Counted from the stretch's first letter, positions 15,464 through 24,096 are shown. The stretch: 24,384 nucleotides of DNA from Nitrososphaerota archaeon (GCA_021325255.1 JAJPHP010000073.1:1-24384); one strand, 5' to 3'. The notes: generated by a model from the sequence alone, not told the origin. Numbers and translations are program-made.

Positions 15464-16597
15464 TCATTTGTTAGAACGGGACCTGGAGGAAACAGCGTCG
15501 TAGTAGGCGCTCCAATACGGATCCACGACGGGATACTGAACGGAGCTCTCGACGCCGCTCTTCTCTCGTATCCTGATTGCCTTCGCATGTTCGTCCAGGA
15601 CGCCGACCACCGAGGCGCGCGTTCCTCTCTGTCTGAGGATTCGGAGAACTTCTTCGGTCTTTGTTGGGGCGCAACTTATCACAAGCGCCCCCTCTCCCAG
15701 CGTCACGTATGGGTCGAGGCCGAAGATCCTACAGATTTCACTTGATTCCTCGGAGACTGGGATCTCTTCCTTTTCTATAGTCAATCCTAGGGAAGAGGCC
15801 GAAGCGAGCTCGTAGAGGGCTGAAAGGACACCTCCTTCCGTGACATCGTGCATCGCGGTTACTCCGGCGCCCGCGACTGCGAGTGCGTCGTGAATCGCGG
15901 CGATTTCTGAAAAGTACTTTGTAGCCTCTGCGAGTGCTCTAGTCCCAATTCTCTCGGCAATCTTGTCAGGAAACAGCTGGGAGAGGATACCTGTGGCCGA
16001 GATCGCCGCTCCCTTGGTGAGTATGACTGAATCTCCATGCTTTGCTCCCTTCGTGGTTAAACAGTGCTGAGCCGAGCCCGTGCAAAACATTGTGCCGGCG
16101 CCTAATATTGTGGAGTTTAGCCCTTCGAATTTCCCCGTATGACCGCCGACGATTGCGATGCCAAGGTGTGAGCATTCTTGACTTAGGGCATTCCAATATT
16201 CCTCGAGTTGGGCGTCTGGAACCCCAAGCGGCAGGTTGAGATCGACCATGAGATACTGGGGACTGAATCCGCTCGTGGAAAGGTCATTTGCGAGAAGGTT
16301 GACGGACATCCAAGCGGATTTCGAAGGCCCGAGCTCAGGTATGAGCGAAAGGGGATCGGTGGTCGCAACGAGCACCCGACTCTGGTCAATCCGAATCACG
16401 CAAGTGTCAACACCCTGGGATGGTCCGACAACGACTTCTGGCCGAACGGCGCCTAAATTGGGATAGATGACCTTCTCGAGGAACTCGCTCGAAACCTTAC
16501 CGGGAGAGGCCGGTAGCCGCTCATGATGATGATGTTGTTGCTGCTGCTCTACAACATCATCCTCTTCTTTCTCCTTCTTCTGCTCTTCGCTTGACAT
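15464..16597 (-). CDS. AIR synthase-related / HypE-like protein
   Basis: 377 residues of the PurM/HypE/ThiL/SelD superfamily. After a hydrophilic head come GKVSSEFLEKVIYP, the nucleotide-binding GVDTCVI and TTDPLS, and the NLLANDLSTSGFSP and VGGHTGKFEGL blocks. The C-terminal half has HDVTEGGVLSALYELA and DPYVTLGEGALVIS. These are hallmarks of ATP-dependent enzymes forming a dimer with a shared active site. In HypE the last residue is a Cys that carries the cyano group; here the protein ends SRSRSNK, so it is not a classical HypE, and no other hyp or hydrogenase genes are present. The substrate is unknown. The head contains an unusual EQQQQHHHHE run (Gln 18-21, His 22-25), which could bind metal. 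It lies 137 bases downstream of the solute-binding protein gene on the same strand. Confidence 0.8.
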   Translation of the reverse strand: MSSEEQKKEKEEDDVVEQQQQHHHHERLPASPGKVSSEFLEKVIYPNLGAVRPEVVVGPSQGVDTCVIRIDQSRVLVATTDPLSLIPELGPSKSAWMSVNLLANDLSTSGFSPQYLMVDLNLPLGVPDAQLEEYWNALSQECSHLGIAIVGGHTGKFEGLNSTILGAGTMFCTGSAQHCLTTKGAKHGDSVILTKGAAISATGILSQLFPDKIAERIGTRALAEATKYFSEIAAIHDALAVAGAGVTAMHDVTEGGVLSALYELASASSLGLTIEKEEIPVSEESSEICRIFGLDPYVTLGEGALVISCAPTKTEEVLRILRQRGTRASVVGVLDEHAKAIRIREKSGVESSVQYPVVDPYWSAYYDAVSSRSRSNK

Positions 16598-16734
16598 TCT
16601 GCCAATTCAACCGGCTTTATTTCCATGACGTTACTTTGTAAAGCGTCAGGAATCTTTTCACACTTTGACTATCTGACCTAAACAGGAAGGGCGAAATAGT
16701 TATCCTTGCTTTTTTTCTGTTACAAAGCTGTCCC

Positions 16735-19011
16735 CTAATAAAGAGAAGCAAAGTAAAACCCCGTCGGCATCTGTGCGAGAGAGGGGTTGAAGTAAAAGCC
16801 ATGAACATTTGAGGTCATTACAATGAAGGCCTGAGGGTAGAATGTCCATAGATACATGACATTCTCGTTTGCGAGCTCATTCATTGCGTTGCTCATCTTG
16901 ATTAGAGCTGTAATGTCACCTGTCGCGCTCGCATTTTGTGCCTTCGCATATAGCACGCCCATGGCACTTATGTTCCATCCGTCCGAAAGAGGGTAAATCT
17001 GACCAGGCGCATACATCGGTCCGAGGAAATCCATCACCCAGGGATAGTCGGCTCCCCAGCCGCCAATCATGTACATGTAGAGTTCGTCCGAAAAGCCCTG
17101 GGTGGACATGTACCCAAAGGGCTCCGGAACGACGCTGACCGTAAGTCCCATGTTGTATGTGGTGCTTATGTTGTTCATCACGGAAGCGATCTGGCTGAAT
17201 ATCGCCTCGTCGACCGAATCTCCCGTCATATAGGTGAGCGTGATGGACTGCCTCACGGGAGCGTCGCACTGACCCCTGCTGTTCAAAGTGGAACACCCGA
17301 AAGTGTTGTTGAAGACACCGCTTTCCGCACGGGTACCGTTCACGAAGGTGAAATTCTTCAGCGGGTGAAGCATGGCATCCAAAAGCAGATTCTGCGCTGC
17401 GGTGGTGTTGTATCCGTAGATTGGGAGTATCGAAGAGTTGTATGCACCCTCGGGAGGCAGACCGGGAGGCACGACCATGTTCGCCACCTGCCCTAACTCG
17501 TTATTGACCGCGGAATTGATTTCGCTCATGTTGACCGAGTCCGCGAACGCGAGCCTGAACCTCTTGTCAGCAAATGGCTGGAACTGGTAGAACTGGCCCG
17601 TCTGGGAGTTTGTGACATTCATTGAGAATGCATCGAAATAAGTGTAGAAGGACCTGAAGGGACCGTAGAGCGTGACCCCCGGTATGATTGATTCGAGCGT
17701 GTGGTTGTTAGAAAGCCACAGGTTTCTGTTCGCAACGTCATAAAGGTGATCCGGTTCTACGTCGACGGTCATCGCCTGCCCCGATTTTGCGGCGCTCTTG
17801 AGATCCAGGAGTCTTGTATTCTGCTGTGGGACGAAGTTGATGTTAACGGTTCCTATTCTCGGGATTATTTTGTTGCCCGTTCCGACGTACGGCCCTCCCC
17901 AGTAGTTCGAGTTTGCTCTCAGCACGATGTCGTTCGAGGACGGATCGAAACTCTTGAACGTGTATGGCCCCGTCCCAGCGAGCGACCCGTTGTACGAACC
18001 GTCAAGGAAGGTCGTCCCGCAACCACCCTGCGTCGGGCCTGCATCGCACGTCGCAACCTCATCGTAAAAGTACTGGCGGATCATCGAGCTCAAGTTCCCT
18101 GAAAGAGTGCTGTAGGGCAAGACGTAACCTGTGCTCGAATCATTCCAGAGCTGCAGGTCCTTCTGCATGACATACTGGGGCGCGATGATATCCGAGCCGA
18201 TGTCGCCCATCATGAATTTGAATGCGGAGTTTGGATTTTGGACGTGAACCGTGAAGGTGAGAGGCCCGGTTACTTCAACAAAATTCTCACCAAGTACGTC
18301 GTTCACGTATGAAGCGTTGTAGGTCTGCCTGCAACCGCATAGCGTAGTACTCAAGCTCGTGTTTAGCAGCTGTTGAAGAATGAATGAGGCCTGTGTCCCG
18401 TGCGAAAGAGGGGTGCTGCCGTCCTCGATCAACAGTCTGTTGAATGAGAAGTAGACTGCTTCCGAGGTCAAGGGCTCTCCGTCGGCAAAGTGAATTCCAG
18501 ATCTCAGTGTGAAATTGTAGGTCTTGAGGTCGGGAGAGGCGGTGTAATTCTGGGCGAGCCAGGGGATAACGCAGGAGTCGCAGCTCTGATTGTACCAGAG
18601 CAACGGCTCATACACATTCTGAAGGATTGAGTACGAGAAGGCCGTGTAGGAGACGTGCGGATCAAGATAATCGACCGTGTTGGGAGTCTCCCAAGTCAGA
18701 GTGGAAGCTATGACGGTTTGAGTCGATGTCGAGCTGGCAGTTGAAATATTGGTCGATGATGCCATCGAGCTTGACGTAGTCAAAGACGAAGAGCTGTAAG
18801 AAGATGAAGACGAGGATATAGTGGACGAGGCTGAAGTTGAGGAGACCGTCGAAGATGGACTGATCCGTAGCTGTGTCGTTGAGTAGTAGATTCCAGCAAC
18901 CGCGGCGATGATGATTATGACTATAACTATTGCAATAAGCGAGATCCTGGATATGGACCTCGTTCCACGGTTCAATCCGAAGAAGCTGCCATCGAGAAGA
19001 AAAATAGGCAC
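16735..19011 (-). CDS. Family 5 ABC solute-binding protein (peptide/oligosaccharide type), TM-anchored
   Basis: 758 residues. A short basic head leads into a transmembrane anchor (about 22-43, ISLIAIVIVIIIIAAVAG). A Ser/Thr-rich, presumably glycosylated linker (about 51-105) is followed by a complete SBP_bac_5 domain. Family marks are VDYLDPHVSYTAFSYSILQ, NVYEPLLWYN, YNFTLRSGIHFADGEPLTSE with VYFSFNRL, GTGPYTFKSFDP and VLRANSNYWGG. This fold captures di- or oligopeptides, oligosaccharides or nickel outside the cell for an ABC importer. No permease or ATPase genes lie beside it, so it must share a transporter encoded elsewhere or act alone. Start GTG 19011 has GGGAGG nine bases upstream, one of the few clear Shine-Dalgarno sites here, and a TATA box at 19061-19067. 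Confidence 0.88.
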   Translation of the reverse strand: MPIFLLDGSFFGLNRGTRSISRISLIAIVIVIIIIAAVAGIYYSTTQLRISPSSTVSSTSASSTISSSSSSYSSSSLTTSSSMASSTNISTASSTSTQTVIASTLTWETPNTVDYLDPHVSYTAFSYSILQNVYEPLLWYNQSCDSCVIPWLAQNYTASPDLKTYNFTLRSGIHFADGEPLTSEAVYFSFNRLLIEDGSTPLSHGTQASFILQQLLNTSLSTTLCGCRQTYNASYVNDVLGENFVEVTGPLTFTVHVQNPNSAFKFMMGDIGSDIIAPQYVMQKDLQLWNDSSTGYVLPYSTLSGNLSSMIRQYFYDEVATCDAGPTQGGCGTTFLDGSYNGSLAGTGPYTFKSFDPSSNDIVLRANSNYWGGPYVGTGNKIIPRIGTVNINFVPQQNTRLLDLKSAAKSGQAMTVDVEPDHLYDVANRNLWLSNNHTLESIIPGVTLYGPFRSFYTYFDAFSMNVTNSQTGQFYQFQPFADKRFRLAFADSVNMSEINSAVNNELGQVANMVVPPGLPPEGAYNSSILPIYGYNTTAAQNLLLDAMLHPLKNFTFVNGTRAESGVFNNTFGCSTLNSRGQCDAPVRQSITLTYMTGDSVDEAIFSQIASVMNNISTTYNMGLTVSVVPEPFGYMSTQGFSDELYMYMIGGWGADYPWVMDFLGPMYAPGQIYPLSDGWNISAMGVLYAKAQNASATGDITALIKMSNAMNELANENVMYLWTFYPQAFIVMTSNVHGFYFNPSLAQMPTGFYFASLY

Positions 19012-19020
19012 GTTCAGAAT

Positions 19021-19067
19021 CCTCCCACTTTACTTGCTAGGTTGTTTCGAGCATCAGGGGTTATAAG
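19021..19067 (-). promoter_or_regulatory. Promoter and ribosome-binding site of the solute-binding protein gene
   Basis: The minus strand has CTTATAA (TATA-like, 19067-19061), then about 35 bases, then GGGAGG (19026-19021) nine bases before the GTG at 19011. The predicted leader is about 27 bases. This contrasts with the leaderless-looking hyuA start. Confidence 0.5.
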
Positions 19068-19328
19068 TATGTCAACAACTCGGTTATCACCTGCTCCTCG
19101 GCGTCGTCAAGTAAGTCTCCCATCCGATTCCGTCAAAGCTAGCTAGGAAATTGTCAGCTTCAAATGAGTAAATTGGAAATGAGTTCGGAGAGTGTATACA
19201 AACAGATGATTTCGACTTGCTGGTAAGCTGACTTTTTCCCACGGCAAGGGAAAGCCGCGTTAACGAGGGATACAACGTGCTTCAAGGAGGAAGGGAAGAA
19301 TAACAACTCGGAGCCCTAAAGCCGATCG
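19068..19328. other. Intergenic stretch upstream of the solute-binding protein gene
   Basis: With the promoter segment, the gap between the solute-binding protein and the small membrane protein is about 317 bases. A 62-codon minus-strand frame (19087-19275) lacks domain-like sequence and a start signal, so no gene is called. No RNA or repeat was recognised. Confidence 0.35.
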
Positions 19329-19586
19329 TCATGATGGATGTAATCGTGGTAAAGAGGCTAACGTGCCTGCGGAATCTCTTCCCCGAGCGGTAGGTTTTGG
19401 GTCAACCCATTGAAAAGTAACAACCAAGCCAAATATAATGACCGAAAGTAAGGCAGTAACAAGTGTAAAGAGTGCGAAAATCCAAAGGCTGAGATGAAAG
19501 AAAATTACCGCAATCCAGGCCGCTCCCATCGTGGCACCAAGGTCAGCGAGGAGAACTAAAGACGCCAGCCTTTTTTCAGCCTTCAA
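19329..19586 (-). CDS. Small two-helix membrane protein, possibly interrupted at its start
   Basis: 85 residues from TTG 19586. A basic, helical head (KAEKRLASLVLLADLG) is followed by two membrane segments (about 8-31 and 35-57: ALFTLVTALLSVIIFGLVV) and a polar tail. No family was recognised. The coding pattern continues upstream in frame (PKDEAKEQ) to a TAA, beyond which ATG 19631 encodes MNSKLA in the same frame. A single base change of that TAA would give a 100-residue protein starting at a normal ATG. So either the TTG is the true start, or the gene carries a nonsense change. Confidence 0.45.
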   Translation of the reverse strand: MKAEKRLASLVLLADLGATMGAAWIAVIFFHLSLWIFALFTLVTALLSVIIFGLVVTFQWVDPKPTARGRDSAGTLASLPRLHPS

Positions 19587-19903
19587 CTGTTCTTTGGCCT
19601 CGTCCTTTGGTTACGCCAATTTACTATTCATGAGTTTCGCGTCCTACTCATGGGAATATCGGTCTATGTTCAGAGACAGATCTCTCTCGCAGAGCGCTAC
19701 CATCGAGAAGATACAAAAGGATCTTCTATCCACGATCAGGATTTACTTGTGCTGAAGAGCTAATCAGCAGTCAGTACTGAGGACAGGGAGGAGGCCGTGA
19801 TAACTTGGTCTTGTTTGTCATGAGCGTGGCAAACCGCTATAGTTATTGAGACGTAAGAACTATTTTACACGTCAACTCACAATCTGACGAGGTTTCCAGA
19901 ATT

Positions 19904-20359
19904 TTGCCTGTCTTCAAACGATATGGCCATGCTGCCGAAATTTTTGCCAACGAGATCATGAGTTCGCCCGTTTTGACGGTTGGGGTTACTTCAAGCATAC
20001 GCGACGCTGCAGATGAAATGTGGACAAATAAGATCGGCAGCCTAGTGGTGGTGGACAGAGAGGGCAAAATTGCCGGAATAATCACAGAGCGAGATATCAT
20101 CTTCGCGTATGCAAAGAACCTTTCCCAAAGAGAAGAAGAAGGAAAAGCCAACGTGGAATCTATAATGTCAAGGAATGCAATCACGGCCGCCCCTGAGGAG
20201 AACGTGGAATCAGTGGTTGAGAAAATGCGATCTCACAACATTCGACATATCCCAATAGTGAATAAAGAAGGGAAACCGGTCGGAATCATCTCCATCAGAA
20301 ACATTCTCGACACCGCCATCGGGCTGTTGGGGCTGTTCAGGCCGCCCGACCTTGGCTGA
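19904..20359 (+). CDS. CBS-pair (Bateman module) protein
   Basis: 151 residues made of two CBS domains: one at about 18-72 (ANEIMSSPVLTV through GIITERDII) and one at about 84-140 (VESIMSRNAITAAPEENV through GIISIRNIL). Such stand-alone pairs bind adenosine ligands (AMP, ATP, SAM) and regulate partner proteins; the ligand here cannot be told. The start is TTG 19904. The frame is open for another 54 bases upstream with no usable start codon. A TATA-like ATTTTACA at 19862-19869 fits near-leaderless initiation. The last 23 bases overlap, convergently, the end of the AOR gene on the other strand. Confidence 0.85.
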   Translation: MPVFKRYGHAAEIFANEIMSSPVLTVGVTSSIRDAADEMWTNKIGSLVVVDREGKIAGIITERDIIFAYAKNLSQREEEGKANVESIMSRNAITAAPEENVESVVEKMRSHNIRHIPIVNKEGKPVGIISIRNILDTAIGLLGLFRPPDLG

Positions 20360-22177
20360 TTCTGGCTTGCAGTCTTGCCGAATCTACAACAATCCCGTCG
20401 TGCCAGCCCCTGAGCTCGTAATAGCGAGCCAACATGGGCTCGAGCCTGCAAATCCTGCCCTTGTTTATGCCGTCCTCGATTTCTCTCGAAGTAAATTTGG
20501 CAGGGAGTCTGTCCTGTTCTCCGCCTATTCCGAGACGATTGTTGAAGGCGCGCTCGATTTCAAATACTCTCTCACCGATCGATCGAAGCACTTGAGCATC
20601 CCAGTCCCAGCCGGTTGCTGCGTTTAGGGCATCGACGTAGTCGTCTGGCTCAAAGGCCATGCTCGAAAAGGCGCAGACCTGAAGTGAATCCAGGGCGGCG
20701 ACAAAGTCCTGCTTGGTCTTGACCGCTTCTGCGATAGCATCGAGGTCGTCCCTATTCCCTGGAACGCTCAATGTGATTCCGTCGATTGCGCCGAAAGAGT
20801 AAATCATGTCCGGATAGACCCAAATGTGAAGCGACGATCCAGAGTTCTCAGTGGCATTTAGGAGCCCCCAAGCCGGTTCAGCTCGCGGATCAGTGTTTTG
20901 GATTGTGATCCCCTTGACCGCCGTGCTGAGGTCCTTATCGCCAATTTCATTCTGCAGCATGTCGGCTCCATCGGCCAGTAACTCTCCCTCTTCGCGTCGA
21001 TTGGCAATTAAGTTGATTAACTCGATCATCCGTCCGGCGTCTCCCCACTCCAGCCCTCTCTGATTTGCATTCAACAGACCCTTTTCCGTCGCTTCAGCGT
21101 ACATAGCCATCAGGTTTCCCGCCTCGATTGGATCGATGCCGAGCTCGTAACAGAGGTAGTTCATGTACGCGACCGATTCCAAATCGTTCACTAGGCAGTT
21201 GGAGCCGAGCGAACTTATCTGGGCATAGTCCGGGCCCTCCACCCGAAAACCGTACTTCTCGAGCGAAGCCGTCTCCCTTCTGCATTGGACGGCGCAGCTG
21301 TTGCAGGTAAGCCTCGAAATGAGAATCGTCTCGCCCATTCTCTCGCCCGTGAGATTCTCCGCGCCCTGGAAATGCGTGAAACGGTAATTCTTCACTGGCA
21401 ATGCCTCAGCAGAATTTATTGGTCCCACCGCGAGAGGAGTGCCATTTGTAGAAAACGAACCAGTTTCCCGATTGAGAAGAGGGGAAGCTTTGATCTTCGA
21501 TGACAAGCGGAGAAGTATCTCCTTGAACGCTTGCTTGTTTGCATCGGCAGTCTTTGCGAGTAATCGGATTGTATGACAATAGCTTTGATCCTCTTGATGC
21601 CCATCAAACAGCCGGCACCGTGGCGCACGCCGCTTGCTCTCCCCGCGTCGTTTACTACGTTCGCGTATCTCACGAGCTTCTCCCCGGCGGGCCCTATGGA
21701 AAGAATTCTTGCGTCACCGTGCCTTGTTCTTAGAGCGCTAATGCAGTCCGTCGCCCTCATGCCCCAAATCGAATCAGCGCCAGACAAGACAATCTCGTCC
21801 TTTCTCACGAGGAGATACTTTGGCGTAGAGGATTCGCCTACAAGCAGCAGTCCGTCGAAACCAGCGAGCTTCAGGGCAGTGGCAGAGTATCCTCCGGTGT
21901 GAGTGTAGGCTATCGTCTTGGTCAACGGAGAAAGGAAAACCATGGTCAGCCTGTTCGCAAAGGGAACGCCGGTTCCAGTGAGGGGGCCCGTGAATATTCC
22001 CAAGAGATCCTCGGAAGTTGTTCCGTTCTTCATGGGCGAGTCCCAGAGAAACTTGGCGCCGAGTCCCCTTCCCCCAACGAAGCTTCGTAGCATTTCTTCG
22101 TCAAGGGCTTCGTAGCTAACTTTTCCTAGACTCAGGTCAACAATTGCGATCTTGCCGTTGTATCCTCCGAGCACCAT
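20337..22177 (-). pseudogene. Tungsten aldehyde ferredoxin oxidoreductase (AOR), one frameshift near 21553
   Basis: Two frames together encode a full AOR. The first (ATG 22177) gives MVLGGYNGKIAIVDLS, FVGGRGLGAKFLWD and GPLTGTGVPFANR, the tungstopterin-binding N-domain, then leaves the family after residue 208. The second continues with KTADANKQAFKEILLR. One extra A in the CAAAG at 21556-21552 joins them into 613 residues, the usual AOR length. The [4Fe-4S] ligands then fall at C292, C295, C299 and C502, nearly as in Pyrococcus AOR. The segment EGPDYAQISSLGSNC is intact. AORs oxidise aldehydes to acids with ferredoxin and need a tungsten bis-pterin cofactor, which implies low-redox metabolism. 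All active-site regions are conserved, so the shift is either very recent or a sequence error. The upstream region has no strong promoter element. Confidence 0.75.
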
Positions 22178-22465
22178 GTTCCAAACGTCCTGGCACGTAG
22201 ATCTGGTTCGTCCCTTTCTGAAAAAGAATTCAATGTGTAAGTAGCAAAGGGAAGGTCGTAGAGCTGAATGGAATGGAAATTGTTCACCACTCTCACGCTC
22301 TATTTAGCTTGAGAGCGGTCTTTACAGACTTTAAGCGCCTATAGGATTTCTAGATCCCTAGAAGCTGTTTCTTTTTGGTGTATAGTTATCGTCTGTAATG
22401 AGCCCGAGCAGAGCGGAAAAGAAGGAGGAAAATCTCTCTCCAGTCCCTTGGAGGCGTCTCTCGTT

Positions 22466-22960
22466 CTATTTTGAAGGGAGTGATTTCAGCTGCTCTGGTT
22501 CGGCTCTCCAAGTTCGACGATACCTTTTGTAGTAAAATGCCCTAGTTGTGGGAATAACACATAGCACGACGGTGGCGGCGCCGAGGCCTCCGATTATGGG
22601 GTAGAAGATGAAGAATCCGAAACTGTAGAAGATTGTGATTTCCGCTAAAATCCATACCACCTCCGTGACGCCAAGCAACAGCGAGAGAAACCATGCCCAC
22701 CTCTTTTGGAACAAGACGCCATACGCTAAGACGATGGAGAGGAGGCCGTAGACTACGAGGAGGAAAATCCCGACGGGGGTAAAGTCACGAATGAACGGGA
22801 GCACCTCCTTTAGCCGTGGAAGGATGCTCTGCGCCTGCATCGCCTGTCCGCTAGGATCCGTGAGCAGTACAACTGCACTCGGTATGGAAATTGCCGCCAG
22901 CGTCAGGAGCAAGCCGGCGAGTGCCTTAACTGATAATGGTCTGCGCAATCTATATGCCAC
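22466..22960 (-). CDS. Four-helix membrane protein, unknown function
   Basis: 164 residues with four predicted membrane helices: about 13-34 (ALAGLLLTLAAISIPSAVVL), 62-84 (PVGIFLLVVYGLLSIVLAYGV), 88-112 (WAWFLSLLLGVTEVVWILAE) and 114-138. Between helices 1 and 2 lies an exposed loop (DPSGQAMQAQSILPRLKEVL), and the C-terminus is basic. The arrangement is like small integral proteins of unknown role; no family was firmly recognised. The start is a GTG (GTGGCATATAGA). Its promoter is flanked by two TGAGAA/TTCTCA inverted repeats, so it is likely tightly regulated. Confidence 0.65.
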   Translation of the reverse strand: MAYRLRRPLSVKALAGLLLTLAAISIPSAVVLLTDPSGQAMQAQSILPRLKEVLPFIRDFTPVGIFLLVVYGLLSIVLAYGVLFQKRWAWFLSLLLGVTEVVWILAEITIFYSFGFFIFYPIIGGLGAATVVLCVIPTTRAFYYKRYRRTWRAEPEQLKSLPSK

Positions 22961-22966
22961 TCTTGT

Positions 22967-23027
22967 TGAGAAAATAATTCTCAGGAGCCAAATTTAAACA
23001 AGGATTCAATTCTCACAATTGAGAATT
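22967..23027 (-). promoter_or_regulatory. Promoter flanked by two palindromic operator candidates
   Basis: On the minus strand, upstream of the GTG at 22960, there is a palindrome AATTCTCA-N4-TGAGAATT (23008-23027), a TATA-like GTTTAAATT (22999-22991) and a second inverted repeat TGAGAA-N5-TTCTCA (22967-22983). The second repeat covers the predicted transcription start. Binding there would block initiation; the upstream site could serve activation or cooperative repression. Confidence 0.5.
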
Positions 23028-23190
23028 ACGTCATTCCGTGACTCTAATAGATTCTTAGCTACTCCTCCAGCGAAGTCGATCGTAACTGGGATCTGGTAGC
23101 TAATGTGACCCATAGACCCCACCCTCAGTCCCCAACCTCTTACAGCAAGGGAGTTTCAGGGTGTCCAAAATACATTGTGCGCCGATCATC

Positions 23191-23643
23191 CTATTCTCGT
23201 TTAGTCGAGCTGCGGTAGGGAATTCGGTGAACCACGTAGCCGACTATGAAACCCGTGCTCACCACGTTTGCGTTGAAGGTGGAGGAGCTGAGGACCAAAA
23301 CTTCTACTGGGTTTGCATAGCCCAGCGCCAGATTACCTATTGCCACTCCTGAGGCGATTAGGAGCCCGAGCGGAGGAAGGATGACGGTCCAGACCCTCCG
23401 GTCCACCCACTCCTTGCTGATTATGATCAAGGAACTGAAACCGAACAGTATTCCGGAGGTGGTGAGGAGTCCATTGATGAATTCGAACGGAACGGTTGTT
23501 TCGAGCGACACTCTGTTCACAAAGAAAGCGAGGTAATAGGGCAGTAGGATGGCGAGAGGATAACCGATTGAAAGTGGCAGGGCCCAGATTAGGCGGTTCC
23601 TCTTCAGGTTACGAGATTCTTCGAGGGCGGAGGTAGCGGTCAT
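23191..23643 (-). CDS. Four-helix membrane protein, unknown function
   Basis: 150 residues with four predicted helices: about 17-41 (LIWALPLSIGYPLAILLPYYLAF), 54-75 (GLLTTSGILFGFSSLIII), 84-107 (VWTVILPPLGLLIASGVAIGN) and 118-139. A short charged head (ESRNLKRNR) lies before helix 1, and the tail is basic (RIPYRSSTKRE). No family was recognised. It lies upstream of, and in the same direction as, the other four-helix protein, about 230 bases away, and downstream of the RHH regulator, but each seems to have its own start region. The gap after its 3' end contains the paired palindromes. Confidence 0.6.
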   Translation of the reverse strand: MTATSALEESRNLKRNRLIWALPLSIGYPLAILLPYYLAFFVNRVSLETTVPFEFINGLLTTSGILFGFSSLIIISKEWVDRRVWTVILPPLGLLIASGVAIGNLALGYANPVEVLVLSSSTFNANVVSTGFIVGYVVHRIPYRSSTKRE

Positions 23644-23880
23644 TTCAAATTTGCATCTCTATGATTGGCGCTCTCGTTACAGAGATCGTGCGCCAAGAGC
23701 CAAAGAAAAAGAGAGGTGAATGAGCAGCACCAGGTTGAGGATAGTAAGGGAACAGTTGCAACTCGGTCAGCATTGGAGAGACTTCTCGTCCTCTGCACAG
23801 ACTGAAGGAAGGATAATTGGCTAATTAAATAGGAAAGATGATCATCAGAATTGAGAATGCCTCCAGTCCCTCTTTTTCTG

Positions 23881-24096
23881 CTACTTTTTCCTCCTTTTTC
23901 CCTGCGAGGACCACTCGGCCCTATCAAGCGCCCATCGCTCGTCGATGAAATGCCTAATCGCGTCGTTGACTATTTCCGCCCTGCTCCTATATCCAAGCTC
24001 CGAGAGAACATAGTCGTCGAGCCTGGATGCCAATTCAGAAGGGATCTTTACTGTTACGTATGTCGACCTCAAAATCTTTTGGTTCACTATCCGCAT
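23881..24096 (-). CDS. Ribbon-helix-helix (CopG/Arc-type) regulator
   Basis: 71 residues. The beta strand STYVTVKIP (11-19) is followed by helix 1 (ELASRLDDYVLSE), a Gly turn (LGYRSRAE) and helix 2 (EIVNDAIRHFIDE), the classic RHH layout. The head is basic (RIVNQKILR) and the tail very basic (GKRRKK). RHH dimers bind short inverted repeats with the strand in the major groove. A TATA-like GTAATACT about 25 bases before the ATG (24125-24118, minus strand) suggests a leaderless transcript. No antitoxin partner toxin is evident on either side, so it looks like a stand-alone regulator. The TTCTCA/TGAGAA palindromes 0.9 kb away are possible targets, but nothing links them directly. Confidence 0.82.
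   Translation of the reverse strand: MRIVNQKILRSTYVTVKIPSELASRLDDYVLSELGYRSRAEIVNDAIRHFIDERWALDRAEWSSQGKRRKK

Noticed and set aside
15311..15745. 144-codon plus-strand open frame
   Set aside because: It is antisense to the AIR synthase-like gene, whose domain motifs are clear; no domain-like sequence of its own.
23640..23927. 95-codon minus-strand frame between the RHH and membrane protein genes
   Set aside because: It overlaps the RHH 3' end out of frame, its codon use is poor and no fold is visible.
23881..24096. RHH protein as the antitoxin of a toxin-antitoxin pair
   Set aside because: No small toxin-like gene overlaps or lies next to it on the same strand.
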